Assembly (NCBI RefSeq): GCF_011694815.1
Contig: NZ_CP050177.1
Coordinates: forward strand, 4,751,001 to 4,815,000
DNA: 64,000 bases
DNA from: Streptomyces liangshanensis
GTDB lineage: Bacteria > Actinomycetota > Actinomycetes > Streptomycetales > Streptomycetaceae
Direction: 5' to 3'
A program made the translations under genes and the position numbers. Each line of letters begins with the position of its first letter. Position 1 is the stretch's first letter. Below the pieces are notes generated by a model that was not told the origin of the DNA, did no database searches, and saw nothing but the letters and a program-made list of their open reading frames with translations. Below, piece after piece: positions 43,126 through 52,630 of this stretch.

Positions 43126-44034
43126 ATGAACGTCGAACTCTCCCCGCGCTTACGCGACACCGCCGTCGGACTCGGAGCCGGCGTCCCCTACGCCCTCAAG
43201 GTCCTGGCCGGCCGCCTCGCCGAGGAACCGGAACTGGGCCGGCCCGCGGGCCCGCCCGGCATCCTCACCGTGATGGTGGACGGCGACCTGTTCGAGGACT
43301 GCCCGACCCTGCGCGTCCACTACCTGCGCGAGCCCGGCCGGATCGAGATACGCGACGCGACCCCGACCCCCTCCGCCGCACCCGCCCGGCCCCCGGCCCA
43401 CGAGGCCGACCCGGCCGCCACGGACGCGCTCACCGTACGAGAGGTCACCGACGCCTGGCAGCGCGTGACCCGCTGGCTCCTGCGGTACGCCTCCGCGTCC
43501 CACGCCGCGCTCCGCCCCGGCGCCGACCCCGCCACCCTCAGCGCCCTGGAACGCGACCTCGGCACCCCGATACCCCCCGCCCTGCGCGCCCTGTGGTCCC
43601 TGACCGCGGGCGACGACGGCGTCGGCGGCGCGGGCTGCCTGCCCGGCAACCAGGCCCTGATGACCCTGGACGCCGTGGCCGCGTCGTACCGCTCCCGCGT
43701 GGAGTCCCGGGCCCCCGAGGACACCTTCCGCGCGGACCGTCCCGAGTACGACCGCTTCACCGCGTGGCAGGCCACCTGGATCCCGGTCATCTCCCTGCGC
43801 CCGGCCGACAGCACCTCCGGCCTGTACCTGGACACCGCGACCGGCCACCTGGGCCGCTGGTCCCGCCACAACGAACCCCCGGCCGACGAACTCGACACCC
43901 TGGTCACCTACTTGGAAGAGGTGGCCGACATGCTGGAAGCCCCGGCCCTGGCCACCCGGGACCGACCCGGCCTGACCGACGGGGCGTTGGTGTGGAGCGG
44001 GGAGGGGCGCGCCTGGTACCCCCTGACCGACTGA
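43126..44034 (+). CDS. SMI1/KNR4-domain protein with a TTA codon
   Basis: A 302-residue cytoplasmic protein. Residues 1-90 are a small N-terminal domain; after a Pro/Ala linker, residues about 105-265 carry an SMI1/KNR4 domain: ALERDLGTPIPPALRALWSLTAG, WIPVISLRPADS, GLYLDTATGHLGRWS. Members are often immunity or scaffold proteins; in Streptomyces many are orphan. Codon 9 is TTA (43150-43152), so translation may need bldA. No partner toxin is seen nearby. Start ATG 43126 is followed by a normal coding bias. Confidence 0.83.
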   Translation: MNVELSPRLRDTAVGLGAGVPYALKVLAGRLAEEPELGRPAGPPGILTVMVDGDLFEDCPTLRVHYLREPGRIEIRDATPTPSAAPARPPAHEADPAATDALTVREVTDAWQRVTRWLLRYASASHAALRPGADPATLSALERDLGTPIPPALRALWSLTAGDDGVGGAGCLPGNQALMTLDAVAASYRSRVESRAPEDTFRADRPEYDRFTAWQATWIPVISLRPADSTSGLYLDTATGHLGRWSRHNEPPADELDTLVTYLEEVADMLEAPALATRDRPGLTDGALVWSGEGRAWYPLTD

Positions 44035-44062
44035 CGACCCGCCGCACGGAGAACCCCCTACC

Positions 44063-44470
44063 GTGGGAACGGTGAAGACCTGGACCGAGCAACCCGCCGA
44101 GGCCGACGTCGAGGACACCGTCCGGCGCTACTTCGAGCACCTCCGGGCCCGGCGGATCCCGGAGGCCGAACAACTCGTCGACCACACCTATACGTCGGTC
44201 CGCCACGTGCTCGAGTCGCTGTGGTCCGGCTCGGTCGAGGCGGACGGCATCGTGGACGGCGAGGAGAGCCCCTTCACCGCCGGCGAGTGGGAGCGCGACT
44301 TCTCCTGGCTCGACGAACTGGCCCTGGCGGACTTCTCCTGGGGCCACACCGGCAGCCACGTCTACGTCACGATCACCTACCACGAACGCGTCATAGAGGT
44401 GGCCCTGAGCTTCTGGATCAAGCCGACAGACGCAGGCTGGCACCTCTCAGGCCCAGCCACCCTCTGGTAG
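44063..44470 (+). CDS. Small NTF2-like protein of unknown function
   Basis: A 135-residue protein; start GTG 44063, or GTG 44072, three codons in. EDTVRRYFEHLRARRIPEAEQLVDHT is typical of the first helices of NTF2-like folds, and the C-terminus WIKPTDAGWHLSGPATLW of the closing strands. It could be a cofactor-free scaffold or a ligand-binding protein. It follows the SMI1/KNR4 gene by 28 bases and may share its transcript. Confidence 0.7.
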   Translation: MGTVKTWTEQPAEADVEDTVRRYFEHLRARRIPEAEQLVDHTYTSVRHVLESLWSGSVEADGIVDGEESPFTAGEWERDFSWLDELALADFSWGHTGSHVYVTITYHERVIEVALSFWIKPTDAGWHLSGPATLW

Positions 44471-44522
44471 AGCCCCCCAGTCCCCGGCAACGCCCCCCTC
44501 ACGACGCCCCGGGGCGGGAGGG

Positions 44523-46250
44523 CTACACCCAGGTGTCGAACCACATCCTGTTCCGCCACGAGTCCACCGGGATCGACGTCCCCGTGTACAGGGGCCAGAA
44601 GTAGATGAAGTTCCAGATGATCAGCAGGACCAGGACGCCCGCGCCCACCGCGCCGATCGTTCTGCGGCGTTCGTCCGAGCCCGCCGGGCCCAGCATCGCG
44701 CCGATCATCATCGCGACCGCCAGGCACAGGAACGGGACGAAGATGACCGCGTAGAAGAGGAAGATCGTGCGCTCCTGGTAGTGGAACCACGGCAGCCACC
44801 CCGCCGCCACCGCGCACGCGATCGCCCCCGCGCGCCAGTCGCGGCGGAAGATCCACCGCCACAGCAGGAACAGCAGGGCGAACGCGGCCGCCCACCACAG
44901 CAGCGGCGTGCCGAGCGCCAGGACCTCGCGCGCGCACTTGCCCGTGGTCGACGCCGGACAGCCGTCCGTGCCGGGCGACGGGGACTCGTAGAAGTACGAG
45001 ACGGGCCGGCCCAGGACGATCCAGCTCCACGGGTTCGACTGGTACGTGTGCCCCGAGGTCAGGTTCGTGTGGAACTGGAAGACCTCGTACTCGTAGTGCC
45101 ACAGGCTCCGGATCGAGTCCGGCAGCCACGTGAAGTGCCCGCCCTTGCCCTCACCCGTGCTCGCCCAGTTGCGGAAGTAGCCGTTGTCCGTGACGAACCA
45201 GCCCGTCCAGGACGCCAGATACGTCGCCACCGCCACCGGCACCGTCGACACGAAGGCCGGCAGGAGGTCGAGCCGGATCACGGCCCGGTACGGGCGTACC
45301 GCCCCCGCCGTGCGGCGCGCGCCGACGTCCCACAGCACCGTCATCACCGCGAAGGCGACCAGGACGTACAGGCCGCTCCACTTCGTCCCGATGGCCAGCC
45401 CGATCATCAGCCCCGCCGCGAGCCGCCACGGCCGCCAGCCGAGGCGCAGGTGCTCCGCGACCCGGACGTCCGGCCGCAGGACGCCCTCCGCGTCCTCGGG
45501 CAGGGCCGCGGCCAGTCTGCCCCGGGCCCAGTCGCGGTCGAGCAGCAGACACCCGAACGCGGCCAGCACGAAGAACATCAGGATCAGGTCGAGCAGCGCC
45601 GTACGGCTCATGACGAAGTGCAGGCCGTCGACCGTCAGCAGCGCCCCCGCCAGACACCCCAGGAACGTCGAACGGAACAGCCGCCGCCCGATCCGGCACA
45701 GCAGCAGCACCGACAGCGTGCCGAGCACCGCCACCATGAAACGCCAGCCGAACGGGTTGAGGCCGAACATCTCCTCCCCGAGCCCGATGACCCACTTGCC
45801 CACCGGCGGATGCACGACATAGCCGGGGTCGGACGGCACCGCGACCTTCGACGGGTCCGCCAGGATCAGCTTGTCGACGTCCTTGAGCTTCCAGTCCCCC
45901 TCGTACCCCTGGTGCATCAGGGCCCAGGCGTCCTTGGCGTAGTACGTCTCGTCGAATATCACCGCCTTGGGTGACCCCAGGTGCCAGAACCGCAGCACCC
46001 CGGCGACCAGCGTGATCAGCAGCGGCCCGCCCCACGCCGACCAGCGCGTCAGCCGCGCCGCGAGGGCGGGCGGGCACGCGAGGACCGCCCACAGGCGCCC
46101 GGAGGGTTCGGCGAACGGCGGCACCAGCCGCTCGCGGAGCCCGATCACCGGCCGGGGCACATGGCCGAATCGGCGCAGCCGCTGGGGCCATGAGGGCGGC
46201 TTGTCGCCGGCGTCGGGCCCGTGGAGGGCTTCTGGCGCAGTACTGGTCAC
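44523..46250 (-). CDS. pmt: Protein O-mannosyltransferase
   Basis: A 575-residue polytopic glycosyltransferase of the PMT family. It transfers mannose from polyprenyl phosphate mannose to Ser/Thr of secreted proteins at the outer face of the membrane. The catalytic-loop FDETYYAKDAW (the DE pair), VVHPPVGKWVIGLGE and later TLYVLVAFAV/SWTGWF segments are family marks; about eleven helices follow. The GTG at 46250 is preceded at 6 bases by a -10-like TACGAT and no ribosome-binding site, suggesting a leaderless transcript. It is divergent from rsmI with 53 bases between. Confidence 0.93.
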   Translation of the reverse strand: MTSTAPEALHGPDAGDKPPSWPQRLRRFGHVPRPVIGLRERLVPPFAEPSGRLWAVLACPPALAARLTRWSAWGGPLLITLVAGVLRFWHLGSPKAVIFDETYYAKDAWALMHQGYEGDWKLKDVDKLILADPSKVAVPSDPGYVVHPPVGKWVIGLGEEMFGLNPFGWRFMVAVLGTLSVLLLCRIGRRLFRSTFLGCLAGALLTVDGLHFVMSRTALLDLILMFFVLAAFGCLLLDRDWARGRLAAALPEDAEGVLRPDVRVAEHLRLGWRPWRLAAGLMIGLAIGTKWSGLYVLVAFAVMTVLWDVGARRTAGAVRPYRAVIRLDLLPAFVSTVPVAVATYLASWTGWFVTDNGYFRNWASTGEGKGGHFTWLPDSIRSLWHYEYEVFQFHTNLTSGHTYQSNPWSWIVLGRPVSYFYESPSPGTDGCPASTTGKCAREVLALGTPLLWWAAAFALLFLLWRWIFRRDWRAGAIACAVAAGWLPWFHYQERTIFLFYAVIFVPFLCLAVAMMIGAMLGPAGSDERRRTIGAVGAGVLVLLIIWNFIYFWPLYTGTSIPVDSWRNRMWFDTWV

Positions 46251-46256
46251 CGCGCC

Positions 46257-46262
46257 ATCGTA
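46257..46262 (-). promoter_or_regulatory. -10-like box for a leaderless pmt transcript
   Basis: On the minus strand TACGAT is followed by 6 bases and then the GTG start at 46250. No Shine-Dalgarno sequence lies between. Confidence 0.45.
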
Positions 46263-46303
46263 GGGAACACCGCTGTGAGTGGTGCGCGTCGCGCCCTGCG
46301 AGG

Positions 46304-47374
46304 ATGACGGATGTGAACGGAACGCAGGCAACGCCGGGACCGAACGAGCCGTACGAAGCGCACGAATCCCGCCCGCCGGGTGGTGCGTCCCCGTCGGCCG
46401 CGTCGTACGAACCGAATGACGTCGTGAGGGACGCCGACGACGACCTCCCCCTGGAGCCCGCCACCTACCACCCCGGCGCCACCGGCGGCGTCCTCGTCCT
46501 GGCCGGCACCCCCATCGGCGACTTCGGCGACGCCCCGCCCCGCCTCACCGCGGAGCTGGAGACGGCCGACGTCATCGCCGCCGAGGACACCCGGCGGCTG
46601 CGCCGGCTCACCCAGGCGCTCGGCGTGCAGCCCCGTGGCCGGATCGTGTCCTACTTCGAGGCCAACGAGTCGGCCAGGACCCCCGACCTGGTCGAGGCGC
46701 TGGCGGGCGGCGCGCGTGTGTTGCTCGTCACGGACGCGGGCATGCCGTCCGTCTCCGACCCCGGCTACCGGCTGGTGGCCGCCGCGGTCGAGCGGGACAT
46801 CCGGGTCACCGCCGTCCCGGGACCGTCCGCCGTCCTGACCGCGCTCGCCCTCTCCGGCCTGCCCGTCGACCGCTTCTGCTTCGAGGGCTTCCTGCCCCGC
46901 AAGGCGGGCGAACGCCTCAGCCGGCTCCGCGAGGCGGCCGGCGAGCGCCGCACCCTGGTCTACTTCGAGGCCCCGCACCGCCTGGACGACAGCCTCGCCG
47001 CGATGGCCGAGGTCTTCGGCGCCGACCGCAGGGCCGCCGTCTGCCGCGAGTTGACCAAGACGTACGAGGAGATCAGACGCGGCGGCCTCGGCGAGCTGGC
47101 GGCCTGGGCGGCCGAAGGCGTACGGGGCGAGATCACCGTCGTGGTCGAGGGCGCGCCGGCGCCGGGGGCCACCGACCTGGCCCCGGAGGAGCTGGTGCGC
47201 AGGGTGCTGGTGCGGGAGGAGGCGGGCGAGCGGCGCAAGGAGGCGATCGCGGCCGTGGCCACCGAGGCGGGGCTGCCCAAGCGCGAGGTGTTCGACGCGG
47301 TGGTGGCGGCGAAGAACGCGGCGAAGAACGCGGCGAAGGACGGGCCGACGAACGCGGCGCGCGACGGCGCGTGA
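46304..47374 (+). CDS. rsmI: 16S rRNA cytidine(1402)-2'-O-methyltransferase
   Basis: A protein of up to 356 residues that methylates the ribose of C1402 in 16S rRNA using S-adenosylmethionine. After a variable, acidic N-terminal extension of about 55 residues, the core has GTPIGDFGDAPPRL, AAEDTRRLRRL, YFEANE, TDAGMPSVSDPGYRLV, GPSAVLTALALSGLP, FEGFLPRKAGERL and RELTKTYEE, all diagnostic. ATG 46304 is chosen; GTG 46313 is an alternative with AGGAT-like bases placed for leaderless initiation. The C-terminus is a short slippage repeat (KNAAKNAAKDG). Confidence 0.93.
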   Translation: MTDVNGTQATPGPNEPYEAHESRPPGGASPSAASYEPNDVVRDADDDLPLEPATYHPGATGGVLVLAGTPIGDFGDAPPRLTAELETADVIAAEDTRRLRRLTQALGVQPRGRIVSYFEANESARTPDLVEALAGGARVLLVTDAGMPSVSDPGYRLVAAAVERDIRVTAVPGPSAVLTALALSGLPVDRFCFEGFLPRKAGERLSRLREAAGERRTLVYFEAPHRLDDSLAAMAEVFGADRRAAVCRELTKTYEEIRRGGLGELAAWAAEGVRGEITVVVEGAPAPGATDLAPEELVRRVLVREEAGERRKEAIAAVATEAGLPKREVFDAVVAAKNAAKNAAKDGPTNAARDGA

Positions 47375-47577
47375 CGGAGCGGCCGCGGGCACTCGTAAGC
47401 GCCTCCCCGGAAGCCAACCGCCTCCCCGGAAGGTAAAGGACGATCGCGAAATGCAAAGCGCAGACCGGGTTCCCGGCCCTTTGGACATGAGAAGGCCAAG
47501 ACCGCTCCATTAATCCACAGAGCCTGATGCGCTCCCGCCGTCATAGGCGTCCACTGAAGTAGTGGAGAGGAGCTGGC

Positions 47578-48030
47578 ATGACTGAGATTACCGGCACCGC
47601 CGTCGCTCACGAGGCATATGCGTTCTGCTGCATGCGCTGTGGTCATGGCTGGGAGCAGGCCTACGACATAGAGCACCACGTCGACGGCACGGGCCAGAAT
47701 TTCGTCGTATACAAGGCAGGCGGTGTGCGGGTTCCTTCCCCGCTCTCCAGCCCGTCCTGCGGCAACTGCGGGGGACACGTCGTACGGATCATGAGGTCCG
47801 GGCAGGTGTCGTCGGTGAGGGCACTGGCGATGCAGCGGTACGAGCCCGCGAGGACGACCAAGGCGGCCAGGAACGGCAAGGCCGCCGGGGCGTCCGAGGA
47901 GGCGGAGAACAGCGCGACGGTGCCCGCGCAGGGCGACGGGGGCGAGTTGGCGGACGGGGTCTCGGGGAGGACCGTCCACCACCACTGGCACCTGTCGGAC
48001 CTGCTGCACCCGTTCCACCACCGCAGGTGA
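47578..48030 (+). CDS. Small zinc-ribbon protein with His-rich tail
   Basis: A 150-residue protein. Two Cys pairs, CCMRCGHGW (near residue 17) and CGNCGG (near 61), would form one zinc ribbon. Between residues 95 and 130 it is low complexity, and it ends in VHHHWHLSDLLHPFHHRR, a His-rich tail with eight His in 19 residues. GGAGAGGAG precedes the ATG. Function is unknown; metal handling or nucleic-acid contact are possible. The 203 bases upstream show a duplicated GCCTCCCCGGAAG and no gene. The TatD gene follows by 35 bases. Confidence 0.75.
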   Translation: MTEITGTAVAHEAYAFCCMRCGHGWEQAYDIEHHVDGTGQNFVVYKAGGVRVPSPLSSPSCGNCGGHVVRIMRSGQVSSVRALAMQRYEPARTTKAARNGKAAGASEEAENSATVPAQGDGGELADGVSGRTVHHHWHLSDLLHPFHHRR

Positions 48031-48052
48031 ACCCCTGGGCGCGGTCCTCTCG

Positions 48053-48058
48053 TAGGAT
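48053..48058 (+). promoter_or_regulatory. -10-like box for a leaderless tatD transcript
   Basis: TAGGAT is followed by 7 bases and then the ATG at 48066. No Shine-Dalgarno sequence lies between, so a leaderless message is likely. Confidence 0.5.
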
Positions 48059-48065
48059 CGCGCCC

Positions 48066-48944
48066 ATGAGTTCGAAACAGGCCGCGCCACCGTTGCCCGA
48101 GCCCCTCCGGGTGCCGGTCGCGGATTCGCACACCCACCTGGACATGCAGAGCGGCACGGTCGAGGACGCCCTGAAGAAGGCCGCCTCGGTCGGTGTGGAG
48201 ACTGTGGTCCAGGTGGGGTGCGACCTCAAGGGGTCCCGGTGGGCCGCCGACACGGCGGCCGCGTACGAGAACGTCCACGCGGCCGTGGCCCTGCACCCCA
48301 ACGAAGCCCCCCGGATCGTGCTCGGCGACCCCGACGGCTGGTCGCGGCAGGGCGAACGACCCGGAGGCGGCGACGCCGCGCTCGACGACGCGCTCACGGA
48401 GATCGACCGGCTGGCCGCGCTGCCCCACGTACGGGCGGTCGGCGAGACCGGTCTCGACTATTTCCGGACAGGGCCCGACGGCGTCGCCGCGCAGGAGCGC
48501 TCGTTCCGCGCCCACATCGAGATGGCCAAACGGCACGGCAAGGCGCTGGTCATCCACGACCGCGAGGCGCACGCGGACGTGCTGCGCATCCTGGTGGAAG
48601 AAGGGGCTCCGGAGCGTACGGTGTTCCATTGTTATTCAGGTGACGCGGAAATGGCCGAAATTTGTTCGGCCGCCGGTTACTACATGTCCTTTGCAGGCAA
48701 TGTCACATTCAAGAACGCTCAGCCGTTGCGTGACGCGCTCACAATAGCGCCATTGGAACGGGTGCTTGTCGAGACGGATGCGCCCTTTCTCACACCGGCG
48801 CCCTACCGGGGCCGCCCGAATGCGCCCTATCTGATTCCGGTCACTTTGCGCGCGATGGCCGAGGTGCGGGGGATCGGGGAAGACGCGCTGGCGGAGGCGA
48901 TCGCGCGCAATACGGCACAGGCGTTCGGGTACGGGTCGTCCTGA
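48066..48944 (+). CDS. tatD: TatD-family metal-dependent DNase
   Basis: A 292-residue TIM-barrel hydrolase with the TatD metal set: DSHTHLDM, GETGLDYF (Glu), VIHDREA (His), VFHCYSGD (His) and VETDAPFLTP (Asp). Length and motifs match the housekeeping 3'-5' exonuclease type, unlike the Ebo-associated member at 11355. The central part (48610-48850) is lower in GC than its neighbours. Downstream lies the Rpf gene, an order conserved in Streptomyces as I recall it. Confidence 0.92.
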   Translation: MSSKQAAPPLPEPLRVPVADSHTHLDMQSGTVEDALKKAASVGVETVVQVGCDLKGSRWAADTAAAYENVHAAVALHPNEAPRIVLGDPDGWSRQGERPGGGDAALDDALTEIDRLAALPHVRAVGETGLDYFRTGPDGVAAQERSFRAHIEMAKRHGKALVIHDREAHADVLRILVEEGAPERTVFHCYSGDAEMAEICSAAGYYMSFAGNVTFKNAQPLRDALTIAPLERVLVETDAPFLTPAPYRGRPNAPYLIPVTLRAMAEVRGIGEDALAEAIARNTAQAFGYGSS

Positions 48945-49092
48945 AGCCGTCGGCGGGCGGGGCGGGCGCGGCGGGCAGGGTAGCGTCGCGACGCTGAGTG
49001 GTCGAGTCGCTTTGGAGAGTGACCGAAGCTCCGCTAGTGTCCCGGCCGCACCGTCGATCGCGGCGGTGCCGACCGGATCCCCCTGGAGCGTC

Positions 49093-50571
49093 GTGAGCAA
49101 TGCGCAAGGCAGTCACCGGGCCGCACGCGGCGGGCACCGCGGTGCCAGGGCCGTCGAAACGGCCGAGCTGGTGGAGACGCTGGACCTGAGACGGGTGGCG
49201 CCGACGCTCCCGTACGGGGGACAGGAGCCGTACGGCGGGGGGTACGAGGCTCCGGTGCCGTACGAGGCGTACGAGGCGCCCGCGTCGAACGAGCCGTACG
49301 AGCCGCCCGTACCGTACGAGCCGTACGGCCCCCAGCCCCCCGTCCTCCCCCAGCAGCAGAGCACCCCCGCCCCTGCCCCCGCCCTCGCCCCGCCCCCCAC
49401 CCCCGCTCGTCATTCCTCGCACCGCCGCGGACGCCCCGCACCACCGCGCGCCCAGAGCGAAGCCGCGCCCGCCGCCACCCCCGGCAACCTCCGCCGCCTC
49501 GTCCCCCAGGCCCTCGTCGTCGCCTTCCTCGCCGGCGGCACCTCCGCCTTCGTGGCCAACGACAAAGCCGTCGAGCTGAGCGTCGACGGCGTCCCCCGCA
49601 CCATGCACACCTTCGCCGACAACGTCGCGGAACTGCTGGCCGACGAGGGTGTCACCGTCGGCGCGCACGACATCATCGCCCCCGCGCCCGGCGCCGAACT
49701 GGCCAGCGGCGACGAGGTCGTCGTCCGCTACGGCCGCCCCGTACAGCTCACCCTCGACGGCCACCGCCGCCAGGTCTGGACGACGGCCCGCACCGTCGAC
49801 GGAGCCCTGCGCCAACTGGGCGTGCGGGCCGAAGGCGCGTTCCTGTCCGTCTCGCGGTCCGCCCCGATCGCCCGCCACGGCCTCGCCCTCGACGTCCGCA
49901 CCGAACGCACCGTGACCTTCATGGCCGACGGCCGCGAGCGCACGATCCGCACCAACGCGGCGACCGTCGGCGAGGCCCTCTCCCAGGCCGGCATCACCCT
50001 GCGCGGCGAGGACACCACGTCCGTCGCGCGCGACAGCTTCCCGCGCGACGGCCAGACGGTCACGGTCCTGCGCATCACGGGCCGCGAGGAGGTGCGGGAG
50101 GAGGCGATCCCGTACACGACCGTGAAGACCCTCGACGCCACGCTCTTCAAGGGCACGGAGGTCGTCGACCGGCAGGGACGGCAGGGCGCGCGCCGGGTCA
50201 CGTACGCGCTGCGCACCGTCAACGGCGTACGGCAGAAGCCCCGCAGGCTCCACGACGAGATCGTCCGTGACCCGGTCACCCAGCGGGTCAGGGTCGGTAC
50301 GAAGGTGATGCCGACGTCCGTCGCGGGCGCGGACGGCCTGAACTGGAGCGGACTCGCCGCCTGCGAGTCGGGCGGGCGCCCGGGGGCGGTCGATCCGTCG
50401 GGGAACTACGGCGGGCTCTACCAGTTCGACGTGGGGACCTGGCAGTCCCTGGGCGGCAGCGGGCGCCCGCAGGACGCCCCGGCGTCGGAGCAGACGTTCC
50501 GCGCGAAGAAGCTGTACGTACAGCGGGGCGCGAGCCCGTGGCCGCACTGCGGCCGACGGCTGACGGGGTGA
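49093..50571 (+). CDS. Resuscitation-promoting factor with DUF348 and G5 domains
   Basis: A 492-residue cell-wall muralytic protein. Residues 1-135 are cytoplasmic and low complexity, rich in YE/PY repeats; a membrane anchor follows near 140-160 (VPQALVVAFLAGGTSAFV). Three DUF348 repeats span about 165-335, a G5 domain about 330-410, and the lysozyme-like Rpf domain ends the protein, with catalytic Glu in LAACESGG and GLYQFDVGTWQSLGGSG. It cleaves peptidoglycan during germination or growth. GTG 49093 has GGAG at 5 bases; an upstream TAGTGT at 49035 may be a -10 box. Confidence 0.9.
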   Translation: MSNAQGSHRAARGGHRGARAVETAELVETLDLRRVAPTLPYGGQEPYGGGYEAPVPYEAYEAPASNEPYEPPVPYEPYGPQPPVLPQQQSTPAPAPALAPPPTPARHSSHRRGRPAPPRAQSEAAPAATPGNLRRLVPQALVVAFLAGGTSAFVANDKAVELSVDGVPRTMHTFADNVAELLADEGVTVGAHDIIAPAPGAELASGDEVVVRYGRPVQLTLDGHRRQVWTTARTVDGALRQLGVRAEGAFLSVSRSAPIARHGLALDVRTERTVTFMADGRERTIRTNAATVGEALSQAGITLRGEDTTSVARDSFPRDGQTVTVLRITGREEVREEAIPYTTVKTLDATLFKGTEVVDRQGRQGARRVTYALRTVNGVRQKPRRLHDEIVRDPVTQRVRVGTKVMPTSVAGADGLNWSGLAACESGGRPGAVDPSGNYGGLYQFDVGTWQSLGGSGRPQDAPASEQTFRAKKLYVQRGASPWPHCGRRLTG

Positions 50572-50692
50572 GGCGCACGCAGCCGCGCCCCACCGGCCGA
50601 CAGCGGTCCACGGCGGCCGGCAAGACGGTCCGGCCATCGCCCCCGTCCCCTCCCGGCAAGGCGGTCCGGACATCGCCCCCACCGGTTGACCG

Positions 50693-50698
50693 TAGGCT
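50693..50698 (+). promoter_or_regulatory. -10-like box for a leaderless rsmA transcript
   Basis: TAGGCT is followed by 6 bases and then the GTG at 50705. There is no Shine-Dalgarno sequence. Confidence 0.45.
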
Positions 50699-50704
50699 TA
50701 CCCG

Positions 50705-51655
50705 GTGAGCACCACTGAGCCGCCGCCCGACACCTACGCCCTGCTGGGCCCCGCGGACATCCGTGAACTGGCCGCGGCGCTGGGCGTACGCCCGACAAAG
50801 CAGCGCGGGCAGAACTTCGTGATCGACGCCAACACCGTCCGCAGGATCGTCCGCACCGCCGGGGTACGCCCCGACGACGTCGTCGTGGAGGTCGGGCCGG
50901 GACTCGGCTCCCTCACCCTGGCGCTCCTGGAGGTCGCGGACCGGGTCGTCGCCGTCGAGATCGACGACGTGCTCGCCGCAGCCCTGCCCGCGACGGTCCA
51001 GGCGCGGATGCCCGCGCGCGCCGACCGCTTCTCGCTGGTGCACTCCGACGCGATGCAGGTCACGGAACTGCCGGGCCCGCCGCCGACCGCGCTCGTCGCG
51101 AACCTCCCGTACAACGTCGCCGTGCCCGTCCTCCTCCACATGCTGGAGCACTTCCCGACCATCGAGCGCACGCTCGTGATGGTCCAGGCGGAGGTCGCGG
51201 ACCGGCTGGCGGCCGGCCCCGGCAACAAGGTGTACGGCGTGCCGTCGGTGAAGGCCAACTGGTACGCGGACGTCAAGCGCGCCGGATCCATCGGCCGTAC
51301 GGTCTTCTGGCCCGCGCCCAACGTGGACTCCGGCCTCGTCTCGCTGGTGCGCAGGAAGGAACCGCTCGCCACGTCGGCCTCCAGGACGGAGGTCTTCGCG
51401 GTCGTGGACGCGGCCTTCGCCCAGCGCCGCAAGACCCTGCGCGCGGCCCTCGCGGGATGGGCGGGCTCGGCCCCGGCGGCGGAGGCGGCCCTGGTGGCGG
51501 CGGGGGTGTCGCCGCAGGCGCGGGGGGAGGGGCTGACGGTGGAGGAGTTCGCGAGGATCGCGGAATCGAAACCACCCGAGACCCCACCCCGGAACACGCC
51601 CCCCTCCCCCTCCTCCCCCTCCTCCCTCCCCACCTCGAAGGAGCCCGGCGCGTGA
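50705..51655 (+). CDS. rsmA: 16S rRNA dimethyladenosine transferase
   Basis: A 316-residue KsgA-family methyltransferase that dimethylates A1518 and A1519 in 16S rRNA during 30S assembly. Motifs: [15 protein letters not shown]-binding [16 protein letters not shown], the catalytic NLPYNVA and FWPAPNVDS. The C-terminus has an extra Pro/Ser tail of about 30 residues. GTG start, probably leaderless. Its stop overlaps the ispE start (GTGA). Confidence 0.95.
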   Translation: MSTTEPPPDTYALLGPADIRELAAALGVRPTKQRGQNFVIDANTVRRIVRTAGVRPDDVVVEVGPGLGSLTLALLEVADRVVAVEIDDVLAAALPATVQARMPARADRFSLVHSDAMQVTELPGPPPTALVANLPYNVAVPVLLHMLEHFPTIERTLVMVQAEVADRLAAGPGNKVYGVPSVKANWYADVKRAGSIGRTVFWPAPNVDSGLVSLVRRKEPLATSASRTEVFAVVDAAFAQRRKTLRAALAGWAGSAPAAEAALVAAGVSPQARGEGLTVEEFARIAESKPPETPPRNTPPSPSSPSSLPTSKEPGA

Positions 51656-52560
51656 GCGTCACCGTACGAGTCCCCGCCAAGGTCAACGTCCAGCTGGCCG
51701 TGGGCGCCGCGCGCCCCGACGGCTTCCACGACCTGGCGAACGTCTTCCTCGCCGTCGGCCTTTACGACGAGATCACGGTCACCCCGGCCGACGAGCTGCG
51801 CATCACGTGCACGGGCCCCGGCGCGGACCGGGTCCCCCTGGACACCACCAACCTCGCGGCCCGCGCGGCCCTGGCCCTGGCGGCCCGGCACGGCATCGAC
51901 CCCCGGGTGCACATCCACATCGCCAAGGACATCCCGGTCGCGGGCGGCATGGCGGGCGGCAGCGCGGACGGCGCGGGCGCCCTCCTGGCCTGCGACACGC
52001 TCTGGTCGCTCAACTCCCCGCAGTCCGAACTCCTGTCCCTCTGCGCCGAGTTGGGCAGCGACGTGCCGTTCAGCCTGCTGGGCGGCGCGGCCCTCGGCGT
52101 CGGCCGCGGCGAACAGCTCACCCCCCTCGCGGTGGGCGGCGCCTTCCACTGGGTGTTCGCGGTCGCGGACGGCGGCCTCTCGACGCCCACGGTCTTCCAG
52201 GAGTTCGACCGCCTCGCGGCCGGCAAGGCCATCCCGCCCCCCACCCCCGACCCGGCCCTCCTGGACGCCCTGCGCACCGGCGACGCGGCAGCCCTGGCCG
52301 ACACCCTCTCCAACGACCTCCAGCCCGCGGCCCTCTCCCTCCGCCCGTCCCTGGCCGCCACCCTCACCACAGGCACCACGGCGGGCGCCCTGGCCGCCCT
52401 GGTCTCCGGCTCGGGCCCCACGACGGCCTTCCTGACCAAGGACGAGGAAACCGCCACCCAGGTAGCCACAGCCCTCCAGTCCTCCGGCACCTGCCACACC
52501 GCCCGCCCGACCACCTCCCCGGCCCGGGGCGCCACGGTGGTGGGGCTGGATCGGGTCTGA
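51652..52560 (+). CDS. ispE: 4-diphosphocytidyl-2-C-methyl-D-erythritol kinase
   Basis: A 302-residue GHMP kinase of the non-mevalonate isoprenoid pathway. [21 protein letters not shown] at the N-terminus and the ATP loop [18 protein letters not shown] are diagnostic, with the C-terminal GSGPTTAF loop. It phosphorylates the 2-hydroxyl of CDP-methylerythritol. GTG start overlaps the rsmA stop, with GAAGGAG upstream. The final codons border the low-GC island. Confidence 0.95.
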   Translation: MSVTVRVPAKVNVQLAVGAARPDGFHDLANVFLAVGLYDEITVTPADELRITCTGPGADRVPLDTTNLAARAALALAARHGIDPRVHIHIAKDIPVAGGMAGGSADGAGALLACDTLWSLNSPQSELLSLCAELGSDVPFSLLGGAALGVGRGEQLTPLAVGGAFHWVFAVADGGLSTPTVFQEFDRLAAGKAIPPPTPDPALLDALRTGDAAALADTLSNDLQPAALSLRPSLAATLTTGTTAGALAALVSGSGPTTAFLTKDEETATQVATALQSSGTCHTARPTTSPARGATVVGLDRV

Positions 52561-52585
52561 GCAGTCAGAGAGACTTCGCTCAATG

Positions 52586-52617
52586 CCTGACGGCCTCAAA
52601 GGGGAGTAGGCGTCAGG
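52586..52617 (+). terminator. Weak hairpin after ispE
   Basis: CCTGACG (52586-52592) can pair with CGTCAGG (52611-52617). The 7-bp stem with an 18-base loop is weak but is the only hairpin found between ispE and the island genes. The 287-base gap also holds the doubtful frame at 52631-52873 and a TTGACA hexamer at 52686. Confidence 0.35.
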
Positions 52618-52630
52618 TCCGTATGAGCGC

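Noticed and set aside
48945..49092. Cyclic di-AMP (ydaO) riboswitch before the rpf gene
   Set aside because: The 148-base region is too short and lacks the conserved core; a promoter-like TAGTGT is seen instead.
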